NCBI GenBank assembly: GCA_947494325.1
Contig: CANLUS010000007.1
Location: 178,164-242,163, forward strand
Length of the DNA stretch: 64,000 nucleotides
Reading direction: 5' to 3'
From: an uncultured Flavobacteriaceae bacterium
Lineage (GTDB): Bacteria; Bacteroidota; Bacteroidia; Flavobacteriales; Flavobacteriaceae
Positions 8,954 through 19,291 of this stretch are shown here, piece after piece. Numbering within the stretch: the stretch's first letter is position 1; the number at the start of each line of letters is the position of its first letter. The translations under genes and the position numbers were made by a program. The notes below the pieces were generated by a model. It saw only the letters and a program-made list of their open reading frames with translations, was not told where the DNA came from and ran no database searches.

Positions 8954-11116
8954 ATGAAGAATTTAGTCCAATCTATAGTTGTATTATCCCTTATTTTTGC
9001 AACTTCATGTAAACAAGAACAGATGAAAATTGATATTGACGCTCCTGTAGCAGAAAAGATTCCGAAACAGTTAGAAAAACATGGCGATATAAGAGTTGAT
9101 AATTACTATTGGATGCGGTTGACTGATGAACAAAAAAATGCAAAAACACCAGATGAGCATACACAAAAAGTACTCGATTATTTAAATGCTGAAAATACGT
9201 ATTATGATACGATTACTGCACATACGAAGCAATTTAAAGAGGATTTGTTTCAGGAAATGAAGGCTCGCATTAAAGAAGATGATGAGTCCGTTCCTTATAA
9301 AAGCAATGGTTATTTTTACATTACACGCTATGAAACTGGCGGTCAATACCCGATTTATGCTCGGAAAAAAGGAACTCTTGATGCTAAAGAAGAAATTTTG
9401 TTTGATGTAAATAAAATGGCTGAAGGGTTTGATTATTATGCATTACGAGGATTGAATGTGAGTGAAGATAATAAAATAGCGGCTTTTGCAGTAGACACCA
9501 TTAGTCGTAGACAATATGTTATACAATTTAAAAATCTTGTAACTGGAGAAATATATCCAGATAAAATTGAAAATACAACAGGCGGAGCGACTTGGGCTAA
9601 TGATAATAAAACCGTATTTTATACTAAAAAAGACCCTATAACGCTACGTAGTGAGAAAATCTACAAACATGTATTGGGAACAGATACCTCAGCAGACGCG
9701 GTCGTTTTTCACGAAAAAGATGAAACGTTCGATGCTTTTGTTTACAAAACGAAGTCTAAAAAGTATATCATGATAGGGTCTTATAGTACACTTACCCAAG
9801 AATATCAGGCGTTAGACGCGAATAATCCAAATAGTGATTTGAAGGTTATTCAACCGAGAACGCGCGGTTTAGAATATAGTGTAGCTCATTATAAGGATCA
9901 TTTTTATGTACTAACCAATAAAGATGATGCTACCAATTTCAAATTAATGAAAACACCAGAGGATAAAACTACTATGGATAATTGGGTAGATGTTATTCCG
10001 CATAGAGATGACACTTTGTTGGAGGATATTTCTATTTTTAAAGAGTATTTAGTACTCGAGGAACGAACAAACGGACTTAATAAAATTCGTATCAAACGTT
10101 GGGATGGAGAGGGCGATTATTATTTGCCTTTTGACGAAGAGACATATTCAGTAGGAGTATATAATAATCCTGATTTTGATACAAACACTATTCGATATGG
10201 ATATAATTCTTTCACGACACCGGCCTCTGTTATCGACTTTAATATGGACGATCAGTCAAAAGAAATTAAAAAGGAACAAGAAGTACTAGGTGGAAAATTT
10301 GATAAAAACAACTATACGAGTGAACGTTTGTGGATTAAAGCCAGAGATGGAAAAGAAGTAGCGGTTTCTATTGTACGAAGGAAAGACACAAAATTAGGTG
10401 CGGATACACCGTTATTACTTTATGCTTACGGTTCTTATGGTTATACCATTCCTGATGGATTTAGTACAACGCGCTTAAGTTTGTTAGATAGAGGGTTTGT
10501 ATATGCCTTAGCTCATATCAGGGGAAGTCAATATTTGGGTAGACAATGGTATGAAGATGGTAAGTTATTCAATAAAATGAACACATTTACAGATTTTATA
10601 GACGCGGGTAAAGGATTGATTGAAAAAGGATACACTTCTGCCGATCATTTATATGCAAGTGGAGGTTCCGCTGGAGGACTTTTGATGGGTGGTATTGTAA
10701 ACATGAGCCCTGAAACTTTTAACGGTGTAATTGCTGCGGTTCCATTTGTAGATGTAATGACAACTATGTTAGATACATCGATTCCATTAACAACTTCAGA
10801 ATATGACGAATGGGGAAATCCAAATGAGAAAGAATACTATGATTATATGTTGTCTTATTCACCTTATGATCAAGTGTCGGCTCAAGAATATCCTAATATG
10901 TTGGTGACGACAGGTTTACATGATTCGCAGGTGCAATACTATGAACCTGCTAAATGGGTTGCAAAACTAAGAGAATATAAAACAGATTCAAACCTTCTTC
11001 TCATGCATACAAACATGGAAGCTGGTCACGGTGGAGCTTCGGGTAGATTTAATGCCTTGAAGGAAACTGCGAGAGATTATGCTTTCTTTTTAGATTTAGA
11101 AGGGATAAAAAAGTAA
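8954..11116 (+). CDS. Prolyl oligopeptidase family serine peptidase (oligopeptidase B-like), lipoprotein
   Basis: I start at the ATG at 8954, which gives a lipoprotein signal (MKNLVQSIVVLSLIFATSC) and a 720-residue protein; an upstream ATG at 8909 would hide that signal. An N-terminal seven-bladed propeller is followed by an alpha/beta hydrolase domain (about 420-720). The triad is visible as Ser572 in ASGGSAGG, Asp657 in GLHDSQVQ and His692 in AGHGGASG. The RGSQYLGRQWYEDGK segment resembles oligopeptidase B (PtrB), which cuts short peptides after basic residues. The lipobox places it in the periplasm, probably in peptide scavenging. Confidence 0.92.
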   Translation: MKNLVQSIVVLSLIFATSCKQEQMKIDIDAPVAEKIPKQLEKHGDIRVDNYYWMRLTDEQKNAKTPDEHTQKVLDYLNAENTYYDTITAHTKQFKEDLFQEMKARIKEDDESVPYKSNGYFYITRYETGGQYPIYARKKGTLDAKEEILFDVNKMAEGFDYYALRGLNVSEDNKIAAFAVDTISRRQYVIQFKNLVTGEIYPDKIENTTGGATWANDNKTVFYTKKDPITLRSEKIYKHVLGTDTSADAVVFHEKDETFDAFVYKTKSKKYIMIGSYSTLTQEYQALDANNPNSDLKVIQPRTRGLEYSVAHYKDHFYVLTNKDDATNFKLMKTPEDKTTMDNWVDVIPHRDDTLLEDISIFKEYLVLEERTNGLNKIRIKRWDGEGDYYLPFDEETYSVGVYNNPDFDTNTIRYGYNSFTTPASVIDFNMDDQSKEIKKEQEVLGGKFDKNNYTSERLWIKARDGKEVAVSIVRRKDTKLGADTPLLLYAYGSYGYTIPDGFSTTRLSLLDRGFVYALAHIRGSQYLGRQWYEDGKLFNKMNTFTDFIDAGKGLIEKGYTSADHLYASGGSAGGLLMGGIVNMSPETFNGVIAAVPFVDVMTTMLDTSIPLTTSEYDEWGNPNEKEYYDYMLSYSPYDQVSAQEYPNMLVTTGLHDSQVQYYEPAKWVAKLREYKTDSNLLLMHTNMEAGHGGASGRFNALKETARDYAFFLDLEGIKK

Positions 11117-11131
11117 TTAAAAAAAAAATAG

Positions 11132-11139
11132 TAAATTTG
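11132..11139 (+). promoter_or_regulatory. Candidate -7 element before the cysteine-synthase-like gene
   Basis: TAAATTTG fits TAnnTTTG and lies 15 bases after the previous stop codon. No -33 TTG is evident, so this is tentative. Confidence 0.35.
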
Positions 11140-11161
11140 CCCGATTAAATAATAATCATAT

Positions 11162-12208
11162 TTGATTACTATGAAACAAAATTTAGGTGTAAACCAAAAT
11201 GTGTTAGAGCTCGTTGGAAATACCCCAATGATTCGTCTAAATAAAATTATAGAGGGATTAGAAGGTGAGTTTTACACAAAGTTTGAAGGTTTTAACCCAG
11301 GCCATTCAACCAAAGACAGAATTGCGCTACATATTATAGAGCAAGCTGAGAAGAAAGGAATCCTTAAAAAAGGAGATACTATTATAGAAACTACTTCTGG
11401 AAATACGGGTTTTAGTATTGCTATGGTAAGTATTATCAAAGGATATGAATGTATTCTTGCAGTAAGTTCTAAATCTTCAAATGATAAGATTGACATGTTG
11501 AAGGCTATGGGAGCAAAAGTATATGTATGTCCTGGACATGTAAGTGCTGATGATCCTCGTTCTTATTACAATGTTGCTAAAAAGTTGCATTCTGAGATTG
11601 CTGATTCGGTATATATCAATCAATATTTTAATGAATTAAATTTAGAAGCACATTACAATACTACGGGTCCAGAGATTTGGAAACAAAGTCAAGGTAACTT
11701 AACCCATTTAGTTGCAGCAAGCGGTACTGGAGGAACCATTTCAGGTACAGCACGATTTTTAAAAGAACAGAATCCTGCGATTAAAATTATTGGAGTTGAC
11801 GCATTTGGATCAGTATTACAGAAATTTCACGAAACGGGTGAATTAGATCCAGCTGAAAGTTATCCTTATAGGATTGAAGGGTTAGGGAAAAATTTGATTC
11901 CAACGGCTACTGATTTTGATGTGATTGATAAATTTGAAAAGGTAAATGATGAGGATAGCGCCCATCGAGCACGTGAAATTGCACTAACCGAAGGTCTTTT
12001 TGCAGGATATACTAGTGGAGCAGTGATGCAAGCGGTTATGCAACTTGCAGAAAAAGGCGAATTTGATGCGAATAGTAAAGTGGTGATTATATTCCCAGAT
12101 CATGGTTCACGATATATGTCGAAAATATATAGCGATGATTGGATGAGAGAACAAGGATTTTTTGACTCTCAAAAAGAAGCACAACAAGTTATAGAATATA
12201 TAAAATAA
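11162..12208 (+). CDS. PLP-dependent cysteine synthase / cystathionine beta-synthase family enzyme
   Basis: This 348-residue protein (or 345 from the ATG at 11171) is a fold-type II PLP enzyme: [11 protein letters not shown] at the N terminus, the Schiff-base lysine Lys51 in [11 protein letters not shown], the substrate loop TTSGNTGFS, and the phosphate-binding [12 protein letters not shown]. Relatives make cysteine from O-acetylserine, cystathionine from serine, or cysteate from phosphoserine and sulfite. The C-terminal CBS regulatory domain of eukaryotic enzymes is absent. The next gene encodes an alpha-oxoamine synthase, so a role in supplying cysteate for sulfonolipids is possible, but plain cysteine biosynthesis is equally compatible. 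A terminator follows. Confidence 0.88.
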   Translation: MITMKQNLGVNQNVLELVGNTPMIRLNKIIEGLEGEFYTKFEGFNPGHSTKDRIALHIIEQAEKKGILKKGDTIIETTSGNTGFSIAMVSIIKGYECILAVSSKSSNDKIDMLKAMGAKVYVCPGHVSADDPRSYYNVAKKLHSEIADSVYINQYFNELNLEAHYNTTGPEIWKQSQGNLTHLVAASGTGGTISGTARFLKEQNPAIKIIGVDAFGSVLQKFHETGELDPAESYPYRIEGLGKNLIPTATDFDVIDKFEKVNDEDSAHRAREIALTEGLFAGYTSGAVMQAVMQLAEKGEFDANSKVVIIFPDHGSRYMSKIYSDDWMREQGFFDSQKEAQQVIEYIK

Positions 12209-12227
12209 ACTCGATTTATACAGTGTT

Positions 12228-12264
12228 AAAAGAGGTTCTTTACTGAAAAGGGCCTCTTTTTTTG
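12228..12264 (+). terminator. Rho-independent terminator after the cysteine-synthase-like gene
   Basis: AAAAGAGG (12228-12235) pairs with CCTCTTTT (12253-12260) and is followed by T residues; the inner part can also pair. Confidence 0.75.
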
Positions 12265-12288
12265 TTAAAAAAAACTGAATAATACTTT

Positions 12289-12318
12289 TTGCGTAGCCCT
12301 AAAAAAGTGGTTACTTTG
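12289..12318 (+). promoter_or_regulatory. Candidate promoter of the alpha-oxoamine synthase gene
   Basis: TTG at 12289-12291 and TACTTTG at 12312-12318 are spaced 20 bases apart. The -7 box is one T short of the consensus. The start codon is 18 bases further on. Confidence 0.4.
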
Positions 12319-12335
12319 CAATTGTCTAAAAATCA

Positions 12336-13589
12336 ATGGAGATGAAAGATTTATTTGAAAGAATAATAAAAGATAAAGGACCTTTAGGGAAATGGGCAAA
12401 GCAGGCTGAAGGATATTATGTTTTTCCAAAACTGGAAGGACCGATTTCTAATAGAATGCATTTTAATGGTAAAAGAGTCATAACTTGGAGTATTAATGAT
12501 TATCTCGGTTTGGCGAACCACCCAGAAGTATTGAAAGTAGATGGAGAAGCAGCAGCTGAATATGGTATGGCGTATCCGATGGGTGCACGAATGATGTCTG
12601 GTCATACGAAGTATCACGAACAACTTGAACAAGAGTGTGCTGAGTTTGTCGATAAAGAAGCCGCTTATTTAGTAAACTTTGGGTATCAGGGAATCGTTTC
12701 TGCTGTTGATGCTTTAGTATCTAAGAATGATGTGATTGTTTATGATATGGATACACATGCCTGTATCATTGACGGTGTACGTTTACATGCTGGAAAGCGC
12801 TTTGTATATAAACATAATGATGTAGAAAGTTTAGAGAAGAACCTACAAAGAGCCACCAAAATGGCTACAGAAAATAATGGAGGAATTTTGGTAATCTCTG
12901 AAGGTGTTTTCGGAATGCGCGGAGAGCAAGGTCGTTTAAAGGAAATTGCTGCGCTTAAGAAGAAATATAATTTTAGACTGTTAGTAGATGATGCTCATGG
13001 TTTTGGAACCCTAGGAGAAGGTGGTAGAGGTACGGGTTTTGAACAAGGTGTTCAGGATGATATTGATGTGTATTTTGCAACTTTTGCCAAATCTATGGCG
13101 GGTATTGGGGCGTTCTTCGCTGCCGATAAAGACATTATTCAGTACTTACAATATAATATGCGATCTCAAATGTTCGCAAAATCGCTTCCCATGGCAATGG
13201 TGAAAGGAGCATTGAAGCGATTAGATATGATACGTACCATGCCCGAACTAAAGGATAAATTATGGGAGAATGTAAATGCCTTACAAAGTGGATTGCGTGA
13301 AGCAGGTTTTGATTTAGGGACTACACAAACATGTATTACCCCGGTATTTTTAAAAGGAGATATACCAGAAGCTATGGCGATGGTAAATGATTTGAGAGAA
13401 AATTATGGTGTTTTCTGCTCAATCGTTGTGTATCCAGTTATTCCTAAAGGTTTGATTATTTTAAGATTGATTCCGACAGCGACGCATACCTTGCAAGATG
13501 TTGAAGAAACGATCGAAGCATTTTCTGGTATACGAAGTAAACTAGAAGGTGGCGTGTATAAGCGCATTGCTGCAGCAATGGTTCAATAG
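12336..13589 (+). CDS. Alpha-oxoamine synthase (serine palmitoyltransferase / cysteate acyltransferase-like)
   Basis: The 417-residue protein is a class II PLP aminotransferase-fold enzyme that condenses an amino acid with an acyl-CoA. Signatures are ITWSINDYLGLANHPEV at the N terminus, DMDTHACIIDG, the PLP-contacting VDDAHGFGTLGEGGRG, and the Schiff-base Lys252 in ATFAKSMAG. In Bacteroidota close relatives are serine palmitoyltransferase (sphingolipids) and the cysteate acyltransferase that makes capnine for sulfonolipids needed in gliding; KBL and BioF are more distant. Sequence alone does not tell serine from cysteate. A cysteine-synthase-like gene lies directly upstream, separated by a terminator and a promoter, so the two are neighbours but not clearly one transcript. 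Confidence 0.85.
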   Translation: MEMKDLFERIIKDKGPLGKWAKQAEGYYVFPKLEGPISNRMHFNGKRVITWSINDYLGLANHPEVLKVDGEAAAEYGMAYPMGARMMSGHTKYHEQLEQECAEFVDKEAAYLVNFGYQGIVSAVDALVSKNDVIVYDMDTHACIIDGVRLHAGKRFVYKHNDVESLEKNLQRATKMATENNGGILVISEGVFGMRGEQGRLKEIAALKKKYNFRLLVDDAHGFGTLGEGGRGTGFEQGVQDDIDVYFATFAKSMAGIGAFFAADKDIIQYLQYNMRSQMFAKSLPMAMVKGALKRLDMIRTMPELKDKLWENVNALQSGLREAGFDLGTTQTCITPVFLKGDIPEAMAMVNDLRENYGVFCSIVVYPVIPKGLIILRLIPTATHTLQDVEETIEAFSGIRSKLEGGVYKRIAAAMVQ

Positions 13590-13610
13590 CAAAACTTAAT
13601 ATAGATTATG

Positions 13611-13643
13611 AAAATCCGTTTCTTTTTTAAGTAACGGATTTTT
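13611..13643. terminator. Hairpin terminator between convergent genes
   Basis: AAAATCCGTT (13611-13620) pairs with AACGGATTTT (about 13633-13642). It has A and T runs on both sides, so it can serve both the oxoamine synthase and tsaD. Confidence 0.75.
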
Positions 13644-14674
13644 TATTCTAGCACAGTCATTCTTGCTTTTGAAGAAATGGCACTCGTTTCAAACTGCCCA
13701 TTTAGATATTTATAATAGGCAGTGATACCTATCATTGCTGCATTATCTGTAGTGTATTCAAATTTAGGTATATATGTTTGCCATTGGTACTTTTTTTCTG
13801 CTTCTATCAGCGTTTTTCTTATCCCTGAATTTGCCGAAACCCCTCCAGCAATGGCAATCGTCGAAATTCCCGTTTGTTTTACTGCCTTTTTAAGTTTGAT
13901 AAGAAGGATATCTATAATAGTTTGTTGAATAGAAGCACAAATATCATATAGATTTTCCTTAACGAAGTTAGGATTTTCATTTTCCTTTTTCCTAATAAAA
14001 TACAATATTGAAGTTTTTAAACCGCTAAAACTAAAATCTAATTCGTTTTTAGTTTTTGGTTTTGGGAATTCAAATGCCGCTGCATTTCCTAATTGAGCGT
14101 ATCGATCCACAAAAGGACCTCCAGGGTATGGTAAGCCCAAAATTTTAGCTGATTTATCAAAAGCTTCACCAACAGCATCATCAATAGTTTCTCCAAGAAT
14201 TTCCATAGAAAAATAATCTTTTACTAGAATTAACTGGGTGTGGCCTCCGCTAATTGTTAAGCAAATAAAAGGAAAGTTAGGTTTTTTTTGTGCCTCATCT
14301 TTTATGAAATGAGCTAAAATATGCGCCTGCATATGATTCACCGAAATTAGTGGGATATTTAATGCTAAGGCCATAGATTTAGCAAAAGAGGTTCCAACCA
14401 GAAGTGATCCCATAAGTCCAGGTCCTCGAGTAAACGCAATAGCACTGAGATCTTTTTTGTCAATCTTCGCCTGGGATAAAGCTTGTTGTACAACAGGAAC
14501 AATGTTTTGTTGATGAGCACGTGAAGCCAATTCGGGGACTACACCCCCATATTTTGCATGTATCTCTTGGTTGGCCACAACATTCGATAGAACAACGTCG
14601 TTTGCTAGTACAGCAACACTAGTATCGTCACAAGAAGATTCAATTGCTAATATGTATATCGTTTTTTTGTTCAT
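13643..14674 (-). CDS. tsaD: tRNA N6-adenosine threonylcarbamoyltransferase
   Basis: TsaD transfers the threonylcarbamoyl group to A37 of ANN-decoding tRNAs, working with TsaB and TsaE. I start at the ATG ending at 14674 (MNKKTIYILAIESSCDDTS), which fits the family start; an upstream ATG would add seven residues. The metal-binding histidines are in SVNHMQAHILAH, and the ASKHA fold motifs ESSCDDTSVA, LTISGGHTQL and IAGGVSANSGIR are present. TsaC, which makes the threonylcarbamoyl-adenylate substrate, is encoded at 52658-53221 in this window. It is divergent from tamB. Confidence 0.97.
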   Translation of the reverse strand: MNKKTIYILAIESSCDDTSVAVLANDVVLSNVVANQEIHAKYGGVVPELASRAHQQNIVPVVQQALSQAKIDKKDLSAIAFTRGPGLMGSLLVGTSFAKSMALALNIPLISVNHMQAHILAHFIKDEAQKKPNFPFICLTISGGHTQLILVKDYFSMEILGETIDDAVGEAFDKSAKILGLPYPGGPFVDRYAQLGNAAAFEFPKPKTKNELDFSFSGLKTSILYFIRKKENENPNFVKENLYDICASIQQTIIDILLIKLKKAVKQTGISTIAIAGGVSANSGIRKTLIEAEKKYQWQTYIPKFEYTTDNAAMIGITAYYKYLNGQFETSAISSKARMTVLE

Positions 14675-14785
14675 TAAATATGAAAAAAGGCACAAAAATT
14701 GTGCTTATAAAATGTGTACTTTTAAAGTTGCAAATTTATAATAAATAAATCTATCAAAAGAGTAAAAAAAATAACCAAAAGGGTC

Positions 14786-17700
14786 GTGCTATTTCTAGCA
14801 CTTTTTCTGCTTATAAGTGTTATTTTATTACGTCTACCAGTGGTACAGACATATTTAGGAAAGATTGCAACCAACCAATTAAACAAGACCTACGATACAA
14901 ATATTGTCGTAAAAAAAGTTGACTTGTCCTTCTTGGGGAATGTTAAATTAAAACAGATTGACATCAAAGATCATCACAAAGATTCTCTTATCTATATTGA
15001 TAATTTGACAACTTCAATTTTTAGCTATAAAAATATTCTAGATAATAAATTAGAGCTAGGAACTGTTGACATGGATGGTTTAATTTTGAACATGGTGACC
15101 TATGAGGGAGAGAACAATGATAATTTAAGCATTTTTGTAGAGAAGTTCGATTCGGAAAGTGAAAGTTCCTCAGATACTCCTCCTTTCTTATTATTATCTT
15201 CCCAAATAAACCTATCTAATGGTCGATTTGTGCTATATGACAAGAACAAAAAAAATACACCGTTAGTTTTTTATAGGAACATGGATGGGGTCATTGAAGA
15301 TTTTAAAATTGAAGGGCCAAATGTGTATGCAAAGATTAGAGGTTTAGGTTTTGATGAAAATCATGGAATTGAAGTTATAGACTTGACTACAGATTTTGCC
15401 TACACTAAAGAAAGGATGACCTTGAGTCAAACAACTTTAAAGACTAAAGGATCGCAACTTAAAGGTGATATATTGTTTTCGTACAAAGATGGAAAACTAG
15501 CAGATTTTAATAATAAAGTGCAGATTACAGCAACTTTTGATAAATCGGCAGTCAGTTTGAGCGATTTAAATAAATTTTACAATGAGTTCGGGAAGAATGA
15601 TGTCATACATTTTACGACCAATCTCACGGGTACATTGAACGATTTTAAACTAAATCAATTAAGGTTGAGATCAAATAGAAACTCAATTATTAATGGAACC
15701 TTTCATTTTAAAAATGTGGTTAACAATGAGAATGGATTTTCTTTAAATGCTCAAATCAGTGGCCTTTCGTCTAATTATCAAAATTTAAAGCTATTACTTC
15801 CAAATATTCTAGGTAAAACACTACCATCTTCTTTTGAGAGATTTGGAAGGTTTTCTATCAAAGGTAATTCGTTCGTGACAAACGAAACCGTCGATGCTAA
15901 ATTAGAAATGAATAGTGTTTTAGGTACAACCTTAACTGATTTGAAATTAACAAATATCGATGATATAGATAATGCAAATTATAAAGGAAAGGTAGAGTTT
16001 GTAGATGTAGAACTAGGGAAAATGATCAATGATAGCCTTGTTGGTAAACTTTCATTGATTGCTGATGTTGAAGGTAAAGGTTTTACTCTTGAAACCCTGA
16101 AGACTAAAGTGAAGGGGAATGTGTCTAAACATCAATACAAAGGATATACTTATAGTAATATAGATGTTAACGGAGTATTTGAAAATCAATTATTTAATGG
16201 TGAACTCAATGCTGACGATGAGAATCTTAAAATGAAGTTTAGAGGATTGGCTGATTTGTCATCAGCAATTTATCGATTTAATTTTAGCGCAGACGTTTCG
16301 TATGCGGAGTTTAATAAATTAAACTTGTTTAAAAGAGATGATACGGCCATACTAAAAGGAAAAATGGATATCAATCTCCTTGGAAATTCGTTAGATAATA
16401 TGTCAGGAGCCGTGGTGTTTAGAAATGCATCATATACGAATCAAAATGATAACTATTACTTCACCGATTTTAATATCAACTCAAAATTTATTGATACAAC
16501 AAGAGTAATAAAAGTAAATTCTACTGATATTGTCAATGGTACCTTAAAGGGCAGGTTTAAATTTAAAGAGTTAGAAACCTTAGCTAGAAATTCCTTAGGA
16601 AGTATATATACCGATTTTGAGCCGAAAAAAGTGACATCAGGCCAGTTTTTGGATTTTAATTTTAAAGTTTATAATAAAATTATTGAGATTTTTTTTCCAG
16701 AGGTTAAGTTAGGTGCTAATACCTCCATCAAGGGAAAAATAAAAGCGGATAATGAAAAGTTTGAACTCACCTTTAAATCTCCTCAGGTAGAAGCCTATAA
16801 AAATATTGCGAAGAATATTCGATTACAAGTTGATAATAAAAACCCATTATATAATACCTTATTGAGTATAGGAGAGGTTAATACAAAATATTATAATATC
16901 GCCGATTTAAATTTGGTGAATGTAACGCTAAATGACACCTTATTTTTTCGAACCGATTTTGTTGGCGGGAGAAATTTAAATGAAAAATTCGATTTAAGTT
17001 TTTATCATACCTTGAATGAAAATAACAAATCTGTCGTAGGATTAAAAAGGTCGGATATTCAATTTAAAAATAACGACTGGTTAGTAAATCCTTCAAATAA
17101 CAAACAAAACAAGGTAGTATTTGACGAAGAGTTTAGAACCTTTGCATTTGACAAGATTCATATTGTTTCGAAAGATCAGGAAATAGATTTTGCCGGAGTT
17201 TTTACGGGAAGGAATGATAAGGATGTTACATTAAATTTGAAAAATGTAAAACTTGAAGGCATCACTCCAAAAGTTGATAGTCTTGATATAAAAGGACTGG
17301 TTAATGGTTTTATAAACTATAAACAGATAAAAGGAACACCTTTACCATTGGCCGATTTGATAGTCAACGATTTGCATTTTAATAACATGAAGCAGGGCGA
17401 TTTGATTGTGAACGCTTTAGGAGATAATTCATTACAGAAGTATATTATAGATATCTCTCTACAAAATGAAAAAGTAAAAAGTATTGAAGCAAGAGGGGAA
17501 ATAGACTTTGAAGCTAAAAATCCCACGGTATTTGCAAATTTTAGTTTGAGCAATTACGCACTAGAACCGTTCAATCCATTGGGGAAGGGAGTTATAGATA
17601 GAATTAGAGGAAATGTTACAGGCCAAGGTGTAATTACTGGTTTACTCCGAAACCCTGATTTTGATGGCGATTTAGAGTTAACAAATGCCGGTATTGCGAT

Positions 17701-19255
17701 TCCTTATTTAAATGTTGACTATGATTTTATAGGTGTATCAAAAGTGGCACTTAGCAAGCAACGATTCCGATTTTTACCAACGACATTAGTTGATGCAGTT
17801 CATGATACAGAAGCAGTTTTACTTGGAGATATATCGCATAATCGATTTACAGATTGGTATCTAGATTTGAAAGTGAATACTGATAATTTCTTAGTTTTAA
17901 ATACGACAGAAAATGAGGATATACCTTATTACGGAACCATCTTTATTGGAAGTGACTTAAATGGTGAAAGGGCTAATGCAAGTATTAAAGGATATACAGA
18001 TGCTTTGGTAATCGATGCAACTGCAAGTACCAAAAATGGAACTGAATTTATTATTCCTTTAAGTGATGTGAGTACGGTTGGAGATTCTAAATTGATCAAT
18101 TTTATTACCAAGACTAAGAAAGGAGTTGATGAAAATAAATTTGAAGAAATTGTATTTGATCAAGTTGAAGGGCTTACTTTAAATTTTGATTTAGAAGTTA
18201 CTAAAGATGCCGTGGCCGAGATTGTAGTTGATAAAAATACGGGAAGTATTTTAAGAGGTAGTGGTAATGGTTTTATGGCTATTGCAATTAATACCAAAGG
18301 CACATTCGAAATTGATGGGGTTTTCGTAGTTGATAATGGTATTTATCAATTTAGGAATATTGTAAATAAAGATTTTATTGTACAACCTGGAGGAACTGTA
18401 ATTTGGGATGGAAATCCGTTTGACGCCTATTTAAATAATATAACGGCTATTTATAGAACCAAAGCAAATCCAGCAACCTTATTGGATAATGTTACGTCGC
18501 GCGAAATAGATATTGATTTAGTGGCAAAAATATCAGGACAATTATTAAATTCTGAAATTGAATTTGATTTAGAAATTCCTAATTCCAATTCTCTTGTGAA
18601 TTCGGAACTAGCATTTAAATTGAGTGATGAAGATAAAAAAATGACGCAGTTCTTTTCTTTATTAACGACAGGTTCGTTTATTAATTTAGATGAGGGGAAT
18701 TTAAATTTTGATGGAAATGCAGCCTTAACGGGTACTATATCTGAAAAAATTTCAGATATACTCTCGAGTATTTTGAAGAGCAAAGGTGATATTTTTGACG
18801 TTGCGGTAAATTATACGCCAGGGCAACGCGGTAATAGTTTTAATACCAGCCTAGTCACTGATGATCAACTAGGATTTACCTTCAAAGGTAAAATTGGTGA
18901 GAAATGGCGCTACAATGGTAAAGTAGGTGTTCCCGTTGGAGGGAATACACAGGCTAGTGTCATTGGTGAAGTAGAACTAGAACGACCACTAAATGAACCC
19001 GAAACTTTCTTATTAAAAATGTTCAATAAACAAAATGACATTCAATTTACTGTTGCCAACGAAGAAGGGTATACCCAAGGAATAGGTTTGTCATATAGAG
19101 TAGATTTTGATAGCGGTAAAGAATTGAAAGAGAAAGTTTTTGGTAAAAAGAAATTGAAAGGGAAAAAGTTAGCTAAAGATTCTCTCAAAGTAAAAAAGAA
19201 ACTCTTAAACTTTACTAAAATTAAAAAGGATAGTACAGACAGTGCTAAACAATAA
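14786..19255 (+). CDS. tamB: TamB-like translocation and assembly module protein
   Basis: This 1489-residue protein has one N-terminal membrane anchor (LFLALFLLISVILLRLPVV), a very long repetitive beta-rich body typical of AsmA/TamB-like lipid-transfer proteins, and the C-terminal TamB domain (about 1130-1450), with NGIYQFRNIV and GGTVIWDGNPFDAYL as landmarks. The last 50 residues are lysine-rich. TamB spans the periplasm and helps insert barrel proteins or moves phospholipid to the outer membrane. The GTG at 14786 is the only usual start codon, but it leaves no positive charges before the anchor; upstream in frame (14741-14785) are the residues NKSIKRVKKITKRV, so translation may begin at ATA 14741. 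The partner TamA is not adjacent. Confidence 0.88.
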   Translation: MLFLALFLLISVILLRLPVVQTYLGKIATNQLNKTYDTNIVVKKVDLSFLGNVKLKQIDIKDHHKDSLIYIDNLTTSIFSYKNILDNKLELGTVDMDGLILNMVTYEGENNDNLSIFVEKFDSESESSSDTPPFLLLSSQINLSNGRFVLYDKNKKNTPLVFYRNMDGVIEDFKIEGPNVYAKIRGLGFDENHGIEVIDLTTDFAYTKERMTLSQTTLKTKGSQLKGDILFSYKDGKLADFNNKVQITATFDKSAVSLSDLNKFYNEFGKNDVIHFTTNLTGTLNDFKLNQLRLRSNRNSIINGTFHFKNVVNNENGFSLNAQISGLSSNYQNLKLLLPNILGKTLPSSFERFGRFSIKGNSFVTNETVDAKLEMNSVLGTTLTDLKLTNIDDIDNANYKGKVEFVDVELGKMINDSLVGKLSLIADVEGKGFTLETLKTKVKGNVSKHQYKGYTYSNIDVNGVFENQLFNGELNADDENLKMKFRGLADLSSAIYRFNFSADVSYAEFNKLNLFKRDDTAILKGKMDINLLGNSLDNMSGAVVFRNASYTNQNDNYYFTDFNINSKFIDTTRVIKVNSTDIVNGTLKGRFKFKELETLARNSLGSIYTDFEPKKVTSGQFLDFNFKVYNKIIEIFFPEVKLGANTSIKGKIKADNEKFELTFKSPQVEAYKNIAKNIRLQVDNKNPLYNTLLSIGEVNTKYYNIADLNLVNVTLNDTLFFRTDFVGGRNLNEKFDLSFYHTLNENNKSVVGLKRSDIQFKNNDWLVNPSNNKQNKVVFDEEFRTFAFDKIHIVSKDQEIDFAGVFTGRNDKDVTLNLKNVKLEGITPKVDSLDIKGLVNGFINYKQIKGTPLPLADLIVNDLHFNNMKQGDLIVNALGDNSLQKYIIDISLQNEKVKSIEARGEIDFEAKNPTVFANFSLSNYALEPFNPLGKGVIDRIRGNVTGQGVITGLLRNPDFDGDLELTNAGIAIPYLNVDYDFIGVSKVALSKQRFRFLPTTLVDAVHDTEAVLLGDISHNRFTDWYLDLKVNTDNFLVLNTTENEDIPYYGTIFIGSDLNGERANASIKGYTDALVIDATASTKNGTEFIIPLSDVSTVGDSKLINFITKTKKGVDENKFEEIVFDQVEGLTLNFDLEVTKDAVAEIVVDKNTGSILRGSGNGFMAIAINTKGTFEIDGVFVVDNGIYQFRNIVNKDFIVQPGGTVIWDGNPFDAYLNNITAIYRTKANPATLLDNVTSREIDIDLVAKISGQLLNSEIEFDLEIPNSNSLVNSELAFKLSDEDKKMTQFFSLLTTGSFINLDEGNLNFDGNAALTGTISEKISDILSSILKSKGDIFDVAVNYTPGQRGNSFNTSLVTDDQLGFTFKGKIGEKWRYNGKVGVPVGGNTQASVIGEVELERPLNEPETFLLKMFNKQNDIQFTVANEEGYTQGIGLSYRVDFDSGKELKEKVFGKKKLKGKKLAKDSLKVKKKLLNFTKIKKDSTDSAKQ

Positions 19256-19291
19256 AACACGATTAATTCGATCTTATTTTTTGGAAATTTA

